Shown here: positions 7,201 through 10,382 of the stretch, one piece after another | Numbering within the stretch: the first letter of the stretch is position 1 | Layout of the letters: each line of letters opens with the position of its first letter | The notes under the pieces: model-generated | Database searches by the model: none | Seen by the model: the letters and a program-made list of their open reading frames with translations, nothing else | Told to the model about the DNA's origin: nothing | Position numbers and translations under genes: made by a program | Assembly (NCBI GenBank): GCA_028565635.1 | Contig: JAOXYB010064334.1 | Location: 1-10,382, forward strand | Length of the DNA: 10,382 bases | From: Phoronis ovalis | Taxonomy: Eukaryota; Phoronida; Phoronidae | Direction of reading: 5' to 3'

Positions 7201-10090
7201 TTATTCAGGATTGATTATATCCATACCAAAAAGTTATCTCCAACTGAGGAACTGATTGAATGAAATTATCGTGGCCAAATTTAATTGTCTATGATGTGTT
7301 AGATGTATGCCGCCAATTACCAAATGGTTTTTGAACAATAATAGATAGACTATACAAAAAGTAGTTAGACGCTACATAAACCCAGTTAGATACTAGAAAC
7401 TAATATGTTTCTAACACAAATCCACTCGCATGGCCTTTACATCCGGGCTAAAACATCTAGAAGCTAACACTTGAAGGACCTAGAAATTCAAGGAGCTACG
7501 TGACTTTCTCTATGACCTAAAAACCTATTTTAAGACCTAGAACATATTATAGGAGCTACAATCGACCTTATACGTCAGAATTCAGTTAGGAGCTAAGTGA
7601 CCTAGCATGATTCACACAAATGAAAGAATTTGAGGTTGCGCTATGCAGTTTTGCGCTATGCAGTTTGTAAGTTCATGCTAGGTTACCTAACTCCAAATTG
7701 ACCCTTGACCTATTTCAACACTCGGTTCTAGCTCTTAGAGGTTTTTAGCGTCTAGAAGTTTTAGCTTCTGGAATTTTCTATGTCCCAGAAGAAGATTACA
7801 CTCACAAGAATGTATTTGTAGCTTCTAAGTAGAATTATTTAAATCACAGAAATGTTGTAGCTTCTAGTTAGAATTGTCTAGATTCTAAAAGCTTTTTTAG
7901 AGGGAATAACTCGCTCCTAGTATAGGTGTTATTTCTAACGTCCAACGATTATTCTCCAAAGATTGCTTGGTAACTATTTCCTTATTAGTATCATATGCTC
8001 TAGATCACGCAAAATGAATTACCATCGACAGCTTATGATAAAATGTGTGTCCGGAACAGAATAATGTGAAAAAAAAATGCAAATTACAAAAAGGTGTGTT
8101 GAATATCGTTGCATAGTTCCAGTGTTAAATTGATAAAATATTTTATGTATTTTACTTCGCTTATTAAACTAAGACGTTGGAAAAGGAATACTGATGTACT
8201 GTTTTTTCATTAGGCATAAAATAACTACAGAAAAACAGAGTGGTGTTATATCTGGCTATCAGGAAGTTGAAAGGGGTCCGATCATATGGAGTAAAGAATT
8301 GCCGATCACGTGCCAACTTTCACAGTAAGAAGTACTTTAAATTAATTAACTTTCTTTACCTGACATCTTTCCACTGGAAACGGCATCAATTTAAAAAAAA
8401 ATCGTGATATAACAATTACTCGCGCATTATCAGTGACATGTATAGATAACCATTCACAATTGTTCCCTTCCTCGTCCTTACTGATTATAAGATTTAACGC
8501 CCTCTTGCCATTGTTTGTCTGCTGATAACCTAGAAATGCAGGCCGAGCAATTACCATCATCTTAATTTTGCACACGTTTTCATAATAGTGCCCAATTTTT
8601 TAAATGTTTTGTTTTTTAGTATTAATATTAATGTACAGATATCTAGAAACGTGCAAAACTGAAAGGTAATTTGTACGATTTAATGTTTTTTTGAAGCCGA
8701 ATTCTCAGAGAGAAAATGTGTTCAAATTTTGGAAAGTTTATATCAACCGTTTGAAACAGAATACACCTAATCCAGAAAGATAGTCTTTGTTGGCACTAAG
8801 GTTTTCTATGTGACAGCAAAAAGCTTTGCATTGCTACCGTTTGCAATGATGAAGTGCGACCCTGTGATATAGTGGAATTTCGTTTGTGATGTCGCATTTT
8901 ATATTGAGCAGAATATTGCAGTTTGGCAGCAAAGGTATTACCGCATTAGCTTGAAACACAGCGGGAACATTCAAATTGTAGAACTCGAATGATTTGTGAT
9001 GATATGATAATGTTGTAGATTAAATTTTTACAAACAAAGATTCCCACTGCGATACAAGCTTTGCATGCGATGTCACAAAGACATACCACTATACCACAAG
9101 GTTGCACTTTGTTGTAAAGGTAGTAATAATAGATCCCTGCAATACTAACATATTGGTAATACTTTTCAATTCAAAACTATCATCTTTCGAAATTAACAAA
9201 AACTCACTCGTACAGTGAATTTTTTTTAAATAGCAATGCTACGATGGTCTCAGTTTGTTACTATCAAGTAACGAAAGTACAAATCTAAGCGCAAATACCA
9301 CTCAGATGGTTAGAAATCTGTGAAATTCAATGTAAATATCCGGGAGACACCTTTATGTTCGCTTCGTATTTATTGTGTTAAATTCGTTAAAATTCAACAA
9401 ATGTTGTACTACAAGAAACATTTAATTATATAGTTTCGCCTGATAATAACAACCTATACCATCGCGGCATTGATGTACCGTATAAGAACTTTCATCACTT
9501 TTGTTTATTTCTTAAGACGTTAGTTTTAGAATAGGAAAATGCTGGAATCAGTGCCTAAGATATCGGGGCTATTATTAAGACTATAGTTTCTCCCACGCTC
9601 TCGTGTCACCCTGAAATGCATGTTATTTTCAACGTGCTAGTGAAAAAAGGTTTAAACATCTTTTTGTCAGCGTGTGTGATACATTACCTATGGGTATTGC
9701 AAAAATAGGACATTCGAAAATTATGACATTTGAAATCCTGTTAAATACTATATCACTTAAGCTGATAGAAAACGTTTCAACCTTTTTTCCATTAAAACAC
9801 TAAAAATAACATACGAATTTCAGGGTGATATGGAAGAGTGGAATACACTATAATGTTTATATAAAAACGTACATGTATCCTGTCAAATTTGCTGTGTTAT
9901 TTTCTTATAGGGGAGTTAAAACTCTTGTTACTCCAATTATAGCTGGTTTGTTGGAAAGAGATCTAAAACTGAAATGGACATTTCAACAATTTTACGATGA
10001 AGCAAAGCAGATTGTTAACAAGATTGTAATTTTTCTATTTATTCCACACAAATGTGATGTCGCAAGAATATACGCTGACGAAACAATCAC
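1181..10090 (+). CDS. TBK1: TBK1/IKK-epsilon-like serine/threonine kinase, 5' part, seven exons, 3' end outside window
   Basis: Spliced CDS: 1181-1285, 3903-4173, 4588-4769, 5178-5259, 6841-6919, 8214-8324, 9911-10090, giving 336 codons plus two bases. Visible in the product: glycine loop G22-K-G24-A-T-G27, ATP-binding K44, helix-C E61, HRDIKPGN with catalytic D141, DFG at 163-165, activation-loop S178 in [14 protein letters not shown] at 209-212, and from about residue 315 the first strands of the ubiquitin-like domain. These match human K38, D135, D157 and S172 at a constant +6 offset. Every intron has GT/AG ends and phases agree across all junctions. In the family this cytosolic kinase acts downstream of STING, MAVS or TRIF-type adaptors and phosphorylates IRFs, and it also acts in selective autophagy. 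Motifs such as PITCQLS and PFGG look more like IKK-epsilon, so TBK1 versus IKBKE orthology is open; an invertebrate co-orthologue of both is likely. The coiled-coil regions are not in the window. Confidence 0.93.
1516..1557. repeat. Small perfect inverted repeat
   Basis: CGAATTAGCT at 1516-1525 is repeated in reverse complement at 1548-1557, leaving a 22-base loop. It could form a short stem in the pre-mRNA; no function is implied. Confidence 0.5.
2040..2297. repeat. T/A-rich patch of nested inverted and direct repeats
   Basis: AATAAGGAAAAA (2040-2051) is the exact reverse complement of TTTTTCCTTATT (2064-2075). Related AATAAGGGAAA and TTTTCCCTTA segments form a second hairpin near 2222-2257. 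A GAAAGAAA(A/G)GCAAAC segment near 2119-2133 recurs near 2281-2296 as a direct repeat flanking the second hairpin. This looks like a degenerate small repeat unit, but its boundaries are not clear enough to name an element. Confidence 0.4.
2577..2669. repeat. Compound CA / GACA / CACACG microsatellite
   Basis: A (CA)n run passes into GACA tetramers, then a second CA/GACA block, and ends in four CACACG-type units before CCCC. It lies within intron 1 and is probably length-polymorphic. Confidence 0.95.
3903..4173 (+). CDS. TBK1: Exon 2: N-lobe with ATP-binding lysine, helix C and hinge
   Basis: Encodes residues 36-125 plus the first base of codon 126. The acceptor is ACTTCTAG at 3901-3902 (phase 0) and the donor is G|GTAAAA at 4174 (phase 1). 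It reads [11 protein letters not shown], with K44 the ATP-anchoring lysine, and then [18 protein letters not shown], with E61 the helix-C glutamate. AIEEE follows, then [20 protein letters not shown] for the hinge and helix D, closely paralleling human IMEFCPCGSLYTVLEEPSN. All positions keep the +6 offset to the human protein. Confidence 0.95.
4174..4587 (+). other. Intron 2 (414 bp)
   Basis: Phase-1 intron, donor GTAAAA and acceptor ATATTTCAG. The exon 2 frame stays open into it up to TAA at 4302-4304, but the residues after LEDI no longer match the family, while exon 3 continues the alignment exactly. I see nothing else in it. Confidence 0.88.
4588..4769 (+). CDS. TBK1: Exon 3: catalytic loop, DFG and activation-loop serine
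   Basis: Two bases complete Ala126, then residues 127-186. The acceptor is ATATTTCAG (AG 4586-4587); the donor is CTT|GTAAGC at 4770, phase 0. It holds [12 protein letters not shown] (catalytic D141, K143, N146), [17 protein letters not shown] (metal-binding D163) and SLHGTEEYL, in which S178 corresponds to human S172, the residue phosphorylated on activation. This is the most family-diagnostic exon: the DFGAAREL-acidic run-EQF-x-S-L-x-GTEEYL activation segment is specific to the TBK1/IKK-epsilon group and differs from the S-x-x-x-S loop of IKK-alpha/beta. Confidence 0.97.
4770..5177 (+). other. Intron 3 (408 bp)
   Basis: Phase-0 intron, donor GTAAGC and acceptor CTTCGCAG. The exon 3 frame stays open to TAA at 4857-4859, but the residues after EEYL do not resemble the family. 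A run of A follows at about 4859-4867. Nothing else seen. Confidence 0.88.
5178..5259 (+). CDS. TBK1: Exon 4: P+1 region and subdomain IX
   Basis: Encodes residues 187-213 plus one base of Gly214: [16 protein letters not shown], then [11 protein letters not shown]. The acceptor is TCTTCGCAG (AG 5176-5177, phase 0). The donor is G|GTACAT at 5260, phase 1, which is a weak match to the consensus. It aligns without gaps to human [28 protein letters not shown]. D209 of DLWS is the conserved subdomain IX aspartate. The tripeptide after EEYL, equivalent to the APE motif, is E-P-A, against H-P-D in vertebrate TBK1 and IKK-epsilon. Confidence 0.93.
5455..6759. mobile_element. Possible older DNA element enclosing the MITE
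   Basis: GGGGAGTGTGTAC at 5455-5467 matches the reverse complement of 6747-6759 at 12 of 13 bases. Further in, 5485-5497 (TATTTTTCGTCAT) matches the reverse complement of 6702-6714 at 11 of 13. TGGTGAAT-like short repeats occur near both ends (5524-5608, 6641-6703). This suggests a decayed element with inverted termini into which the MITE inserted. No flanking duplication is clear and no transposase remnant is visible. Confidence 0.35.
6011..6496. mobile_element. MITE-like non-autonomous DNA transposon, hAT-like by 8-bp target duplication
   Basis: A left arm from about 6013 to 6074 is near-perfectly complementary to a right arm from about 6432 to 6495. Both contain the segments AGTCTGAATAAATCC, GTGTTCCGTACCTTCTCAAC and TAACGTCTGGGCTTAA. 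Immediately outside, ACTACTTA occurs at 6003-6010 and again at 6497-6504, as expected of an 8-bp target-site duplication. The interior (about 350 bp) has no coding frame, so the element is non-autonomous. Eight-base duplications occur in hAT, P and a few other superfamilies, and these inverted repeats (about 60 bp) are long for hAT, so the family is tentative. The arms are so alike that insertion was probably fairly recent. Confidence 0.8.
6841..6919 (+). CDS. TBK1: Exon 5: C-lobe segment with LPFRPFGG
   Basis: Two bases finish Gly214, then residues 215-239 and two bases of Met240. It reads [18 protein letters not shown], then RLGSKETM. The acceptor is TATTCACAG (AG 6839-6840); the donor is AT|GTAAGA at 6920, phase 2. 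The match to human VTFYHAATGSLPFRPF and to the PFGG of IKK-epsilon, together with exact phase agreement, supports this small exon despite its 79-base length. Reading past the donor meets TAA at once. Confidence 0.93.
7361..7890. repeat. Large imperfect foldback (inverted repeat)
   Basis: The inner arms 7585-7610 and 7673-7698 pair at 21 of 26 positions around TCATGCTAGG. Further out, 7515-7543 pairs with 7725-7752 (GTTCTAG, TCTTA and GGTTTTTAG blocks), and AGAAGCTA/TAGCTTCT segments near 7459-7466 and 7762-7769 continue the symmetry. The outer ends GTAGTTAGACGCTACAT (7361-7377) and TGTAGCTTCTAGTTAG (7855-7870) are also roughly complementary. The arms carry recurring TAGCTTCTAGAA-like words. 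It may be a decayed foldback/MITE or an intronic hairpin. No target duplication is clear. Confidence 0.6.
7636..7665. repeat. Perfect tandem 15-bp duplication in the foldback loop
   Basis: TTGCGCTATGCAGTT occurs at 7636-7650 and again, identical, at 7651-7665, in the apical loop between the inner arms of the intron 5 foldback. Exact identity suggests a recent slippage or repair event. Confidence 0.9.
8214..8324 (+). CDS. TBK1: Exon 6: C-lobe segment ISG...GPI.W...LPITCQLS
   Basis: One base completes Met240, then residues 241-276 and two bases of Gln277. It reads [20 protein letters not shown], then [16 protein letters not shown]. The acceptor is TTTTTTCATTAG (AG 8212-8213); the donor is CA|GTAAGA at 8325, phase 2. 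Human TBK1 has YKIITGKPSGAISG, GPIDW and MPVSCSLS at the same spacing. The LPITCQLS run is as I remember it in IKK-epsilon, suggesting an ancestral form kept here. Confidence 0.93.
8325..9910 (+). other. Intron 6 (1586 bp)
   Basis: Phase-2 intron, donor GTAAGA and acceptor TTTTCTTATAG. It contains the foldback at about 8821-9127. An antisense open frame at 8342-8575 has no recognisable domain and begins just past exon 6; I take it as chance. 9130-9910 is AT-rich with nothing identifiable. Confidence 0.88.
8821..9127. repeat. MITE-like inverted-repeat element
   Basis: The left arm (about 8831-8899) aligns with the reverse complement of 9063-9127, sharing AAGTGC, ATAGTGG, TTTGTGA and TCGCAT blocks with small indels. 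An inner pair, CAGCGGGAA (8959-8967) and TTCCCACTG (9041-9049), extends the fold. AAGCTTTGCAT is a perfect direct repeat at 8821-8831 and 9056-9066. It has no coding capacity, and the target duplication is not clear. The arms have diverged more than those of the intron 4 element, so it is probably older. Confidence 0.6.
9911..10090 (+). CDS. TBK1: Exon 7: end of the kinase domain and start of the ubiquitin-like domain
   Basis: One base completes Gln277, then residues 278-336 and two bases of a Thr codon. The acceptor is TTTTCTTATAG (AG 9909-9910); the donor is a full-consensus AC|GTAAGT at 10091. It reads [17 protein letters not shown], then [14 protein letters not shown], equivalent to human GLQVLLTPVLANILEAD and WGFDQFFAETSDI. 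Residues from about 315 (IVIFLF to RIYADETIT) align with the first beta hairpin of the ubiquitin-like domain, so the exon stops inside that domain and more exons must follow in a full-length gene. Confidence 0.93.
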
Positions 10091-10382
10091 GTAAGTTGCT
10101 ATTACAGTAAAAGAAGTGCATAGTTAGTCAATGGAGTTGGCTTCAAATTAAACGGATTTTTGAAATCATCAAATGCAAAAAGTACTGCCATACGTGGTTA
10201 CACATGTTTTATTTGTATCTGATAAAATTCAAATAAGAGGTGTGAATGGGTTTGAATAAAGTTATTGTTTTATCCATCTACACACACCGTAAACATGCAG
10301 ATTAGTCATCTTTCCTCAGTTAACTGAATAAAGTTTATAGAAGTATAATAATACCAGTTTTTTATGTTACTTAATCATCTTT
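10091..10382 (+). other. Start of intron 7 (runs out of the window)
   Basis: Follows a full-consensus donor (GTAAGT). None of the three forward frames here gives residues resembling the next part of the ubiquitin-like domain. Two AATAAA hexamers occur, at 10255-10260 and 10327-10332, each followed by T-rich sequence. Such hexamers are common in AT-rich DNA like this, so they are only weak evidence for intronic polyadenylation. Confidence 0.75.

Larger units (their letters stand above)
6920..8213 (+). other. Intron 5 (1294 bp)
   Basis: Phase-2 intron, donor GTAAGA and acceptor TTTTTTCATTAG. The foldback at about 7361-7890 fills its middle. 6920-7360 and 7891-8213 show only AT-rich unique-looking sequence. 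Confidence 0.88.

Noticed and set aside
8342-8575. Antisense open frame of 77 codons in intron 6
   Set aside because: Runs of lysine, isoleucine and phenylalanine codons typical of AT-rich noncoding DNA; no recognisable motif or promoter.
9825-9910. Upstream extension of the exon 7 frame, from ATG 9825, and an alternative acceptor TTTCAG near 9823
   Set aside because: The residues before GVKTLV do not match the family, and the 9910 acceptor gives exact phase and alignment with exon 6.
1-10382. CRISPR arrays, bacterial operons, phage or viral genes, toxin systems
   Set aside because: No regularly spaced repeats, no Shine-Dalgarno-led gene clusters and no viral protein motifs. The spliced animal-type kinase marks the window as eukaryotic chromosomal DNA.

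Overview
This is a eukaryotic, AT-rich, intron-rich window holding one recognisable protein-coding gene on the + strand: the 5' part of an IKK-related Ser/Thr kinase of the TBK1/IKK-epsilon type. Seven coding exons (about 1181..10090) join in frame into 336 codons plus two bases. They cover the whole kinase domain and the first strands of the ubiquitin-like domain; the remaining ubiquitin-like, dimerisation and adaptor-binding regions must lie beyond base 10382. Against vertebrate TBK1 as I remember it, the joined product aligns without gaps from the glycine loop to the last exon, at a constant offset of +6 residues. This is the main evidence that the splice sites are placed correctly. No other gene is supported on either strand.

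The organism is probably an invertebrate animal. The kinase clearly belongs to the animal family but differs from vertebrate TBK1 at many positions, introns run from about 0.4 to 2.6 kb, and there are CA/GACA microsatellites and short non-autonomous repeats. A mollusc or other lophotrochozoan would fit, but that is a guess.

Layout: 1..1157 is upstream or 5'-leader DNA with an exact kappaB consensus at 97..106. A probable splice acceptor at 1156-1157 opens the first coding exon, and a short upstream ATG frame overlaps the true start at 1181. Intron 1 (1286..3902) carries small hairpins, a T/A-rich inverted-repeat patch and a microsatellite. Exon 2 carries the ATP-binding Lys and helix-C Glu. 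Exon 3 carries HRD, DFG and the activation-loop Ser. Exons 4 to 6 build the C-lobe, and exon 7 ends the kinase domain and begins the ubiquitin-like domain.

Three large introns contain imperfect inverted-repeat elements. Intron 4 has a MITE-like element of about 490 bp with long terminal inverted repeats and an 8-bp target duplication (hAT-like), possibly nested in an older element. Intron 5 has a degenerate foldback of about 530 bp with a tandem 15-mer in its loop. Intron 6 has a foldback of about 300 bp. No new multi-gene system is visible. The most interesting points are the substituted APE-equivalent motif, the kappaB site, the overlapping uORF and the intronic hairpins in a nucleic-acid-sensing pathway gene.
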